A stretch of 14,023 nt of DNA from Actinomycetes bacterium (GTDB lineage: Bacteria > Actinomycetota > Coriobacteriia > Anaerosomatales > Anaerosomataceae). Every line of letters starts with the position of its first letter. The first letter of the stretch is position 1. This document shows positions 6,211 to 13,067 of the stretch, one piece after another. The notes below the pieces were generated by a model. That model saw only the letters and a program-made list of their open reading frames with translations, was not told where the DNA came from and did no database searches. The DNA lies in the NCBI GenBank assembly GCA_021850085.1, contig JAJZRZ010000021.1, positions 1 to 14,023 on the forward strand. The letters are read 5' to 3'. The position numbers and the translations under genes are program-made.

Positions 6211-7553
6211 CTGTCTTCGATGGTGGCTAGTTGCTGCGCCATGTATCGCTGATTCAGCCAGAACGACTTACGCACAACACGACCGCCGCCCGGCGTGGGC
6301 AACATGTCCCGCGAGTTCCGGCCATGAGGTCGAACGTGACAGACCTTGTTCTCAGAGGCTTTCGGCAGATACTCAGCCCTGTCCTCTTTGATCATCTGCA
6401 CCGTCTGTTCGAAGCATCGCTGACCGTGACTCTCCACATCCTCGATCGGTGGAGTCCAGAACTGGGTCCTGGACAGCCTCGCCTGGCCCTGCCCGTCAAG
6501 CTGATAGATGACGAAGAAGAAGCGGCGCGTGAGATCCTCTCGGAGGTCTGACTCCTCCCACGTCTGGGTGACGATGTCGAGGTAGCTGAAGGCCTTGAAC
6601 GATATCGCTTCCTTCGGCACTCCGTTCAGCTTCAGCCGGATGGTCCTAACGATGATGTCTGCCTTCTCGAACTCGGCAATCTTCTTGTCTTCCCGAACGC
6701 CGAGGATCCGCTTAGTGATCAGGGCGTAGAAACTCTTCGCGTTTCGGGCAGCATCCACTCCAAGCCGTTCGGCTATCTCCTCGGGCGTCGTCCCGATGAA
6801 CGGCTTGAATCGCTCGTGAACGACCTCCTCGAACGTGCGACCGGTCTTGAGCTCTTCTGGTGCGACCGCAGTCTCAAGGCTCAGGCTCCGGTCGATGACC
6901 GAGTTCATGTAGCTAGCCTTCAGGGCGAAGGCGCGCGGCTTTGCGAGCTCATCCGAGAAGGGCTGGCACCTGCGGTCTGCCCCCGATGAAGACTTCGTAC
7001 ACGCTGCCAGATAGAGCGTGTCACCCTCGGAGATCTCGTGGGCCCTGCCTGCCCGCACCTTGCCGACGATCTTCTCCCAATCGTCCCTGATGATTTCCAG
7101 GTCCTCCTCGGGGAATGACCAGAGTCGAGCTATTTTAAAGACATAGTCAAGGGAAGCTCGCCCCTCTTCCCACAGATAGAACATCAGCAGTAGCAGTTCG
7201 TTCTTCGACCGGAATGAACTGTTCTCCCAGTTCTCGCCGTACACGACGTCGTAGTCGATCATCTGCAGGACCAGACGCTCCTTGGCACGAAGCCTCTTGC
7301 CCACACGCTTGATAGGAGTGGTCTTCAGTTCAACTCCCGCTTCGACGAAGTCGGGGGCAGAAACGTTGCCTGGGTTGATCTTGAAGTAGCTCCGTTCGAC
7401 GATGTCGCCTAGATTGCCCTTGCCGCTACCGGCTTGATAAACGGTCCGGTCTTCCTCGGCGAGCATGTCCCTCAGGCAGTGCCCCACGAGTCGCTTAGCG
7501 TACGCCTCGATCGAGGCGGGAGCTGTCGGATCGTATGCATATGTCCGCGACAT
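6207..7553 (-). CDS. MutH/Sau3AI-family type II restriction endonuclease
   Basis: A restriction enzyme of 448 residues, close to Sau3AI (about 490). It starts at the ATG at 7553, which has GGAGG four bases upstream; an upstream in-frame ATG at 7595 lacks this. The N-terminal catalytic domain carries the MutH-type signature: GKGNLGDIVE (44-53), then PDF with Asp68, and VELK with Glu75 and Lys77, the metal-binding D...ExK triad. The C-terminal half (from about 230) looks like the second, MutH-related domain of Sau3AI-type enzymes (SFKAFSYLDIVTQTW... RRFFFVIY). It would cut unmodified copies of the site methylated by the adjacent cytosine methyltransferase. It is convergent with vsr, and the two TAG stops share the palindrome CTAG. 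AT-richer patches suggest acquired DNA. Confidence 0.88.
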   Translation of the reverse strand: MSRTYAYDPTAPASIEAYAKRLVGHCLRDMLAEEDRTVYQAGSGKGNLGDIVERSYFKINPGNVSAPDFVEAGVELKTTPIKRVGKRLRAKERLVLQMIDYDVVYGENWENSSFRSKNELLLLMFYLWEEGRASLDYVFKIARLWSFPEEDLEIIRDDWEKIVGKVRAGRAHEISEGDTLYLAACTKSSSGADRRCQPFSDELAKPRAFALKASYMNSVIDRSLSLETAVAPEELKTGRTFEEVVHERFKPFIGTTPEEIAERLGVDAARNAKSFYALITKRILGVREDKKIAEFEKADIIVRTIRLKLNGVPKEAISFKAFSYLDIVTQTWEESDLREDLTRRFFFVIYQLDGQGQARLSRTQFWTPPIEDVESHGQRCFEQTVQMIKEDRAEYLPKASENKVCHVRPHGRNSRDMLPTPGGGRVVRKSFWLNQRYMAQQLATIEDS

Positions 7554-7663
7554 GGAACCTCCGGCACGCAGACTCCCTCGTGCAAAGCATGGCATCCAGT
7601 CGCTGCACCCGCAAACTTAACGTGCGGATCCGCTCCTCGCTCCCCGTCGCTCTGCCTCTCGCG
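7554..7663 (-). other. Gap between the selenoprotein candidate and the endonuclease gene
   Basis: This 110-base gap contains the endonuclease Shine-Dalgarno (GGAGG) at its left end. I see no clear terminator for the upstream gene and no consensus promoter for the endonuclease. The right junction of the acquired island probably lies here. Confidence 0.3.
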
Positions 7664-7975
7664 CTACCCGATCTCGGCTGTGCTCCCCCGCATGCAGTAC
7701 TTCCACTGCGCGAGATCGTTCTCGCGGTAGACCTGGCACGTCTTGGGGCACTGGCAGTCCAGATCGAAGTCGAGGTCGTCGCACGTCGCCAACCCGGCCG
7801 CGCAGTACAGCCGCGGCACGTCACCTGGCATCGGCGCTCCCATCGCTCCCGGACCCATCATGGTTTGGACCGACCGGTCCTTTTCTTTGGCTCATGCGCT
7901 GTCCGTCTGGACCGGACACGCCATGCACCGGCACTTGTCGAGGTTGCCGAGACTGAACTCCACCCGCTTGGTCAT
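7664..7975 (-). CDS. Candidate selenoprotein: small Cys-rich DUF2769-like protein with in-frame TGA
   Basis: Translation from the ATG at 7975 gives 27 residues (MTKRVEFSLGNLDKCRCMAC...), a single TGA at 7894-7892, then 75 more residues in the same frame to TAG, 103 in total if TGA is read. The two parts fit together as one protein. It has nine Cys (15, 17, 20, 58, 65, 74, 76, 80, 94), the two CxC-type clusters being similar to each other (KCRCMACPVQ and DCQCPKTCQVY). From memory, related small Cys-rich anaerobe proteins (DUF2769 type) read CPVQ..SAC..EK, with Cys where the TGA (residue 28) falls here. A hairpin with a GGUC loop starts 11 bases after the TGA, as a bacterial SECIS should. Function is unknown; a metal- or redox-active role is plausible. 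A nonsense mutation is the alternative. A GGAAGG Shine-Dalgarno lies upstream. Confidence 0.78.
7867..7880 (-). promoter_or_regulatory. Bacterial SECIS-like hairpin downstream of the TGA
   Basis: On the minus strand, GGACC-GGTC-GGTCC forms a perfect 5-bp stem with a GGUC tetraloop. It begins exactly 11 bases after the TGA. In E. coli fdhF the minimal SECIS also lies 11 bases after UGA and has a GGUC apical loop that SelB contacts. The bulged U of the fdhF element is not present, but bacterial SECIS stems vary widely. Confidence 0.72.
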
Positions 7976-8007
7976 CGTGCTGCTGCCTTCCACGCCGCTC
8001 CCTCCTT

Positions 8008-8033
8008 CGGCATCCCGAATTGCTCGGATGCCG
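8008..8033 (-). repeat. 8-bp inverted repeat upstream of the candidate selenoprotein gene
   Basis: CGGCATCC at 8008-8015 and GGATGCCG at 8026-8033 are perfect complements around ten bases. The repeat lies 33-58 bases before the minus-strand start at 7975, in the 144-base divergent gap shared with the dihydrouridine synthase gene. It could be an operator or a 5' UTR hairpin. A TACAT-like -10 may lie just beyond it on the minus strand. Confidence 0.45.
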
Positions 8034-8107
8034 GTATGTACCCGGGAACGCGCCGCTGGCCGCGGTCGCCGTGCGACACCTCGTCCAGTTGGGCCACCGC
8101 GCTCGGG

Positions 8108-8113
8108 TACCAT
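8108..8113 (+). promoter_or_regulatory. Possible -10 box giving a leaderless dus transcript
   Basis: TACCAT ends six bases before the ATG at 8120, and no Shine-Dalgarno precedes that ATG. This is the same geometry as the promoter and leader ATG at 167-181. The -35 region is poor. Confidence 0.35.
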
Positions 8114-8119
8114 GAGCGC

Positions 8120-9121
8120 ATGACGCGCTCCGCCGACATGCGCCGGCTCCTCCCGCCGAAAGCCGCGGTCCTCGGCCCCATGGCCGGTGTGACCGAGGCA
8201 CCCTTCCGCGGCATCTGCAAGCGCATGGGTGCGGCGCTCACGTACACCGAGATGATCAGCGCGAAGGGCCTGCACTACAACCCGGATGCCGCGGTGTCCC
8301 GCGCGCTGCTCACGTTCGACTCGGGCGAGGTGCCGTGCGTGGTGCAGATCTTCGGCTCCGATCCGGCGATCATGGCCGACCGCGCCGCATGGATCGTCTC
8401 CGAGTACAACACCGACGTGGCGGCCATCGACATCAACATGGGCTGCCCCGTGACCAAGGTGGTCAGCAACGGCGAGGGCTCGGCGCTCATGCGCACGCCC
8501 GAGCTCGCCGGCGAGATCGTGGCGCGCATCGCCGAGGCGGTGACGGTACCCGTGACGGTGAAGTTCCGCAAGGGGTGGGACGAAGCGAACGCGAATGCCG
8601 CCGAGTTCGCGCGGCGCATGGAGCAGGCCGGTGCCTCGGCGCTGTGCGTGCACGGCCGCACTCGGCAGCAGTTCTACCGCGGCACGGCGGACTGGGAGAC
8701 CATCGCTTCCGTGAAGTCCGCGGTGGGCGTACCCGTCATCGGCAGCGGCGACGTCTTCTCGGCCGACGACGCACGCGCCATGCTCGAGCGCACGGGGGTC
8801 GACGGAGTGATGGTCGCCCGGGGAGCGCAGGGCAACCCGTGGGTCTTCCGGGAGATCCGCGCGCTGCTCGACCGCGGAGAGGTGCTGCCGCCACCTTCGG
8901 CGATCGAACGGATCGAGATGGCGCGAGAGCACGCCCGGGCGCTCGTGGCCTTCGGCGGCGAGCGCGCCGTCACCCGGATGCGAAAGCACGTGGGCTGGTA
9001 CATCGTGGGAATGCCGGGCGCGAGCCACGTGCGCGAGCGCGTGAACCACATCACGAGCTCCACGGAGCTCGATGTGCTGCTTGCGGAGTACGCTGAGTAC
9101 ATCGTCGGCCCCGCCGGATAG
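8120..9121 (+). CDS. dusB: tRNA-dihydrouridine synthase (DusB type)
   Basis: A flavin-dependent enzyme that reduces uridine to dihydrouridine in the D-loop of tRNA using NADPH, in the cytoplasm. The 333-residue protein shows the FMN-barrel start AVLGPMAGVTEAPFRGICKR (16-35), QIFGSDP (76-82), the Dus signature DINMGCPV with catalytic Cys109, VKFRKGWDE, CVHGRTRQQFYRGTADW, and VMVARGAQGNPWVF for phosphate binding. The frame is open far upstream, but the upstream part is not protein-like and the Dus fold begins near residue 14. I chose ATG 8120 for that reason and because of the -10 box six bases before it; ATG 8138 is the alternative. It is divergent from the candidate selenoprotein gene and convergent with the radical SAM gene. 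No clear terminator is visible at 9122-9182. Confidence 0.92.
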   Translation: MTRSADMRRLLPPKAAVLGPMAGVTEAPFRGICKRMGAALTYTEMISAKGLHYNPDAAVSRALLTFDSGEVPCVVQIFGSDPAIMADRAAWIVSEYNTDVAAIDINMGCPVTKVVSNGEGSALMRTPELAGEIVARIAEAVTVPVTVKFRKGWDEANANAAEFARRMEQAGASALCVHGRTRQQFYRGTADWETIASVKSAVGVPVIGSGDVFSADDARAMLERTGVDGVMVARGAQGNPWVFREIRALLDRGEVLPPPSAIERIEMAREHARALVAFGGERAVTRMRKHVGWYIVGMPGASHVRERVNHITSSTELDVLLAEYAEYIVGPAG

Positions 9122-9182
9122 CGCAGCCGCTCAGGCGATTTCGCTACGCTTCATGCGGTGACGTCGTCCCTGCAAATCACAC

Positions 9183-10460
9183 TCAAGCGGACCGGGTGAG
9201 ACCGAGGCGCTGTGCCTCTGCCGCAACAACCTGCTCCACTTTCGCAACCGTGAGGTGACGTGTCTCCATGACCAGGCTCTTCGCGTCGTACTCGCTCCAA
9301 TCGCGCGTGAGGATGGTCAGCCCGAGTTCGCCGGCCTTCTCAAAGAAGACAGTCCCCGGATAAGGCGTCGTGTACGACATCAGCAATTCGGCACCCTCGT
9401 CCTTGAGCGTCTTCATGAAGGCGAACGTCTCGAGGAGCGTGTCCTCGGTGTCCTGGGGGAAGGGCACCATAAAGGAGCACGTGGTTCTGATGCCCGCCGC
9501 CACCGCCCATCTGACCGCCTGCAGCGCCTCCTCTTTCGCGATGCCTTTAACCGAGTCGAGTACCTCCTGCGAGCCCGACTCTACCCCGAACTGGATGCCG
9601 GTGCAGCCGTGCGCCGCCATCGCTCGCAACAATTCCTCGTCCACGCAGTCGACTCGCGTCCCGCAGCCCCACGTGATAGCTCCCTGCACCCGCTCGAGCT
9701 CGGCAAGCAGCTTGAGCACCCAATCCCGCCGAAGTGTAAAGATATCGTCCACGAAGAACACGAACGAGGCGCCATACTCGTTGACGAGAACCTCTATCTC
9801 GTTCGCTACGGCCTTGGGGTCTCGAGGCCGATGCCTCCCGCCCCACATGTATGACGCGGAACAGAACGGACACCTGTACGGGCACCCACCGCGCGCTGTT
9901 AGAACGTTGAAGGCGTCCTGATAGAACTCGAGCGAAAGCAGGTCGCGGGCGGGTGGTCCGACAGCGTCGGCTTCGAGCAGCGGCCGCTTGCCGTTCACCA
10001 CCGGCGTGTCGCCCTGCTTCCAAACGAGCCCCCGCACACCAGCGAGGTCTTCGCCCACTTCGAGCGCCGCGACCAACTCGGCCAGCGTCTCCTCGCCTTC
10101 ACCCACTGCTACGAAGTCCACTTGCTGTTGGATGACGGTATCGAGCGGCACGATCGACGGATGCGGACCTCCGAGCACGACGTGGATGCTTGGATCGAAC
10201 TCCTTCGCGTGTGCAGCGATGCTCAGCGCGTTCGGGTACGTCTCGGTATACGCGGAGATGCCGAGGATCTCCGGCTTGGTGCGCGCTAGGGCGAGAGCAA
10301 AGCGCTTTGGGTTGTAGCCGCTGATGTTCAGGTCCATGAGATGGACGTCGTGTCCGCGCTCACGCAGATGGCCCGCTAGGTAGGCCAGCCCCAGCGGCGG
10401 AGAGAGCCTCGCATGCGGGCTGACGCGCGAGACCGGCGAGTTCACCAACAAAATGCGCAT
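9183..10460 (-). CDS. B12-binding-domain radical SAM protein
   Basis: A 425-residue protein with two modules. Residues 1-150 resemble the cobalamin-binding domain of class B/BchE-like radical SAM enzymes (LGLAYLAGHLRERGHDV at 23-39, ILGISAYTETYPNA, VVLGGPHPS at 94-102, VGEGEETL at 119-126). Residues 185-400 are the radical SAM core with the [4Fe-4S] motif CPYRCPFC (Cys193, 197, 200), FFVDDIFTL, GCTGIQFGVESGS, and SFMVPFPQDTEDT. Such enzymes carry out methylations or rearrangements; the substrate here cannot be read. A GGAG lies six bases before the ATG. It follows the AOR operon in the same direction, but a hairpin intervenes, so co-transcription is uncertain. It might modify an AOR-related metabolite or be unrelated. 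Confidence 0.85.
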   Translation of the reverse strand: MRILLVNSPVSRVSPHARLSPPLGLAYLAGHLRERGHDVHLMDLNISGYNPKRFALALARTKPEILGISAYTETYPNALSIAAHAKEFDPSIHVVLGGPHPSIVPLDTVIQQQVDFVAVGEGEETLAELVAALEVGEDLAGVRGLVWKQGDTPVVNGKRPLLEADAVGPPARDLLSLEFYQDAFNVLTARGGCPYRCPFCSASYMWGGRHRPRDPKAVANEIEVLVNEYGASFVFFVDDIFTLRRDWVLKLLAELERVQGAITWGCGTRVDCVDEELLRAMAAHGCTGIQFGVESGSQEVLDSVKGIAKEEALQAVRWAVAAGIRTTCSFMVPFPQDTEDTLLETFAFMKTLKDEGAELLMSYTTPYPGTVFFEKAGELGLTILTRDWSEYDAKSLVMETRHLTVAKVEQVVAAEAQRLGLTRSA

Positions 10461-10480
10461 GTGTGCTCCGTAAGCGTGGT

Positions 10481-10512
10481 GTGGGACACCGCCCTGATAG
10501 ACGGTGCCCCAC
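10481..10512 (-). terminator. Hairpin after the AOR operon (probable terminator or attenuator)
   Basis: GTGGGACACCG at 10481-10491 and CGGTGCCCCAC at 10502-10512 form an 11-bp stem (one G-U pair in the minus-strand RNA) with a ten-base loop. It lies 19 bases after the stop of the gene ending at 10531 and 20 bases before the radical SAM start. There is no U-run. Confidence 0.55.
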
Positions 10513-10530
10513 CTGCTCGTACCCAGATCG

Positions 10531-10968
10531 TTACTCGCTCGGCTCTGCCTCGGCCTGCGCAGCCGCCGCTGCGTCGCGTACCGCCCTGTACTGGTTCATG
10601 CGCTCGGTGAACAGCTCCAGCAGCGCCATAGATTGTTCCCGGTACACCCCTAGACCGAGTACGTCGCGGTCCACGGCATCTGCCAGCTCCACGTCTCCTA
10701 TCACGTCGCGCAGCCAGTCCACGAGTTGCTGTACGTCCACCCAGTTGATGCCGCCCTTGTAGCCTGCTTGCAGCAGCGGGGCGTCCCACTTGGTGCCAAA
10801 GAGGAACTGGACCGCCTCGGGAAGGCTGTACATGTCCCGCGTCTTGTTGCCTGTGGTCGGCGTCATCATGTAGCCGATGAGGCGATCGCCCCACTCAACT
10901 TCGCGAAGTGCCTGCTCCACAAATTCAGCTGTCGGGATGGTGAAGGTCATCGTGCTCTCTTCGGTCAT
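10531..10968 (-). CDS. Hypothetical protein translationally coupled to the AOR
   Basis: A 145-residue soluble protein I do not recognise. It is largely helical and acidic, with a central patch GDRLIGYMMTPTTGNKTRDM, then VQFLFGTKWDAPLLQAGYKGGINWVDVQQLVDWLRDVIGD, and an Ala-rich acidic tail; it has no cysteine, signal or membrane segment. The AOR stop and an ATG at 10974 overlap as TAATG. The ATG at 10968 has better spacing to the GGGAG at the end of the AOR gene (9 bases versus 3), and a third ATG at 10950 is possible. Tight coupling to the AOR suggests a maturation chaperone, small subunit or regulator. E. coli ydhV is likewise next to genes of unknown function, but similarity to those is not claimed. 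Confidence 0.82.
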   Translation of the reverse strand: MTEESTMTFTIPTAEFVEQALREVEWGDRLIGYMMTPTTGNKTRDMYSLPEAVQFLFGTKWDAPLLQAGYKGGINWVDVQQLVDWLRDVIGDVELADAVDRDVLGLGVYREQSMALLELFTERMNQYRAVRDAAAAAQAEAEPSE

Positions 10969-10973
10969 GATCA

Positions 10974-13028
10974 TTAGCTCCCAAGCTTGTCGGCTTTCGC
11001 CAGCTCGTCGGCGACATGGCTCAAGCCGAGCGACTCGAGCGTGGCCCTCGTTGGCCATCCAGTGTCGACGCCCCAGCCGTGAAGTTTGTAGAAGCGGTCC
11101 TTGACGCTCTCGAACTTCTCGCGATCCAGCGTGCGGCCCACGCAGGTGTCAAAGATCCACTCGCCGTTCGCCTTTACGAGCAACGGATAGGGTGCCACGG
11201 TGGGCACGTCGTAGACGTAGTCGGTAAAGACCTCCATCTCCCTGTTACGCCCCTGCAGGACCCAGATCGCGCGGTCGAGGTTCCAGATTCGGCGGCCGAT
11301 CTCTAAGCCCTTGTCCATCGAGATATCCAGACCGGTGACCGCCTTGAACAGCGCGGGCTCGTACGTGGGCGTCCCGCCAACGTTGTCCTCGGTGTTGTAA
11401 GTGATCAGTATCGGCCAGGCCCAGTCGCAAAACGAGATCGACTGCTTCCAGTACCGCGTGTAGTAGCGATGCCAGGTGACCGCGTCGAGACGGGCGTCGC
11501 TGTAAATGCCCTCCTGGCTGTAGTCGAAGGCGTCCGGAGACGTCCCGGTGGCCTTGCCCATGAGCTCGGCCACGCGGGCAGCACTGATGAGCGGCGCCTG
11601 TCCTACTGCTCCCGTCACGAGTGGCATCCAGTGCACGTGCCAGTTGAAGTCATGCTCGTTGATGTCGCGGTCGCCAAAGAGCGAGCCGTAGCTCCAATCA
11701 ACCTCAAGGCGTGGGTCGTAGTGTTCGCTGAAGCCCCACTGCGGACGCGTGAGCGACCCGTTGGCGGTGTCGATATCCCACCGACCCCACTTGACGGCGG
11801 CTCGGGTCAGACCGTCTTTGAGGTCTTCGCCGATGTCGGTGCCGTACGCGACAGCCTTGGTAAAGGCCTCCATGAACTCGTACGTCCCGTACTTGTCCCA
11901 CGGCAGCTCTGAGTGGATCTGCTTGCCGGGGCCGAGGATGCCCTGCTTGTACAGGCCGAAGAGGTACTCGTGCTGGAACACGTCGTAGACGTTGATGCCC
12001 ATCTGGTCGAGAAGGGTTACGGCCCTCTTGATGTCATCCTGGGTGGGGCCGGCCATGAAGTACAGCGACTCCACACACTGGTTGCCGTTGGCGAGACCGT
12101 CGGTGTGGTTCATTCGGCAGTTGCGATAGCAGCCCATGCAGCCCTGCGGTCGTGCCGGCTTCTCGGGCGCCCACAGCAGCGTGCCGTACCCCGGCTGCTG
12201 CGTAAGGATGCCGTAGAGGTTCACGCCGGGGACGGGAGTCTCGAGGGCCGGATCATCGACGTTGTAGCCAAACTTGGACTGGACCTCGTCACGCAGCTGC
12301 AGCAAAGCGGCAGGATCGGCCACGGGCACGCTGCCTGTGCCGATGACGCTGATGGCCTTGAGGTTCTTTACGCCGAGGATGCCGCCGAAGCCGCCCTGGC
12401 CCCCGCCGTTGCCGGAGTCGTGTATAAGACAGCCGTTGCGGTTGCCGTTCTCGCCCGCAGGGCCAATGCACACCACGGCGGGCTTCTGGGTGGTACGGCC
12501 GCCGTCACGCGCGCCGCTCAGGCTCCACCATTCGCGCACGTCGGACTGACCCGTGACCATGCTCCAGATCTCTTCCTGCGTCTCGTGGGTGTTGAGACCC
12601 CATAGTCCGCTGGCGTCCTCGATGGTGACCTTGTCGTTGACGATGTTGATCCACACGGGGGATTCCGAGGCGCCTTGAACCACAACCCCGTCCCAGCCCG
12701 CGTACTTGATCATGCCGGAGAAGCGCCCGCCGAAGTTGCTGCGGGTGAACCACCCCACCGGGTACGCTTGGATGCCGATGCCGGTGACCTCCGTGCGGCC
12801 CGAGGCTGACGGGGCGAGCGTGCCTGAGAGCGGCGAACTCATGAAAGAGACGAGGTTGTCCGGATCGTACCCGTCGATCGTCTTGTCCTTGACCCGATCC
12901 CAGAAGATCGCTGAGCCGATGCCGTGGCCACCGCCCCACTCCTCGTAGTCCGCGGTAGGGATGTCCTCGATGCTCTTATCGGTAAGATTCACGTACAGAA
13001 TCTTACCGACGTATCCTCCGTTTGCCAT
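10974..13028 (-). CDS. Aldehyde:ferredoxin oxidoreductase (AOR) family tungsten/molybdenum enzyme
   Basis: A 684-residue member of the AOR family, which uses a bis-pyranopterin W or Mo centre plus one [4Fe-4S] cluster to oxidise aldehydes or reduce acids. The N-terminal pterin domain shows GKILYVNLTDKSIE, WGGGHGIGSAIFWD, NLVSFMSSPLSGTLAPSASGRTEVTG and FGGRFSGMIKYAGWDGVVVQG. The cluster ligands are CMGCYRNC (Cys297, 300, 304) and Cys534 in ISFCDW. Length and partners (Fe-S protein, cytochrome b) resemble E. coli YdhV and its operon more than the roughly 605-residue archaeal AORs. Substrate is unknown. It has no signal peptide of its own, whereas the Fe-S partner has a Tat signal. An AGGAGGT Shine-Dalgarno precedes the ATG by eight bases. 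The gene lies 39 bases after the Fe-S gene. Confidence 0.93.
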   Translation of the reverse strand: MANGGYVGKILYVNLTDKSIEDIPTADYEEWGGGHGIGSAIFWDRVKDKTIDGYDPDNLVSFMSSPLSGTLAPSASGRTEVTGIGIQAYPVGWFTRSNFGGRFSGMIKYAGWDGVVVQGASESPVWINIVNDKVTIEDASGLWGLNTHETQEEIWSMVTGQSDVREWWSLSGARDGGRTTQKPAVVCIGPAGENGNRNGCLIHDSGNGGGQGGFGGILGVKNLKAISVIGTGSVPVADPAALLQLRDEVQSKFGYNVDDPALETPVPGVNLYGILTQQPGYGTLLWAPEKPARPQGCMGCYRNCRMNHTDGLANGNQCVESLYFMAGPTQDDIKRAVTLLDQMGINVYDVFQHEYLFGLYKQGILGPGKQIHSELPWDKYGTYEFMEAFTKAVAYGTDIGEDLKDGLTRAAVKWGRWDIDTANGSLTRPQWGFSEHYDPRLEVDWSYGSLFGDRDINEHDFNWHVHWMPLVTGAVGQAPLISAARVAELMGKATGTSPDAFDYSQEGIYSDARLDAVTWHRYYTRYWKQSISFCDWAWPILITYNTEDNVGGTPTYEPALFKAVTGLDISMDKGLEIGRRIWNLDRAIWVLQGRNREMEVFTDYVYDVPTVAPYPLLVKANGEWIFDTCVGRTLDREKFESVKDRFYKLHGWGVDTGWPTRATLESLGLSHVADELAKADKLGS

Positions 13029-13067
13029 GTGGCTAAACCTCCTAGTGGATGCAGTGAGTTGAACTGA

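Noticed and set aside
7664..7861. A separate 65-residue gene starting at the ATG at 7861
   Set aside because: It is in frame with the segment ending at the TGA, lacks its own Shine-Dalgarno, and would discard the first Cys cluster. Reading through the TGA explains both halves.
7535..8119. Long N-terminal extension of the dihydrouridine synthase frame
   Set aside because: The upstream part is not protein-like, runs antisense to the better supported selenoprotein gene, and the Dus domain starts only after 8120.
8335..9096. 253-residue plus-strand frame inside the dihydrouridine synthase gene
   Set aside because: It is an Arg/Gly/His-rich shadow in another frame of a gene with all family motifs.
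9122..9182. Terminator between the convergent dus and radical SAM genes
   Set aside because: Only a very short GCG/CGC inverted repeat is present, with no strong stem.
11913..12605. 230-residue plus-strand frame opposite the AOR
   Set aside because: Antisense shadow of a well-supported AOR gene; no RBS or recognisable motif.
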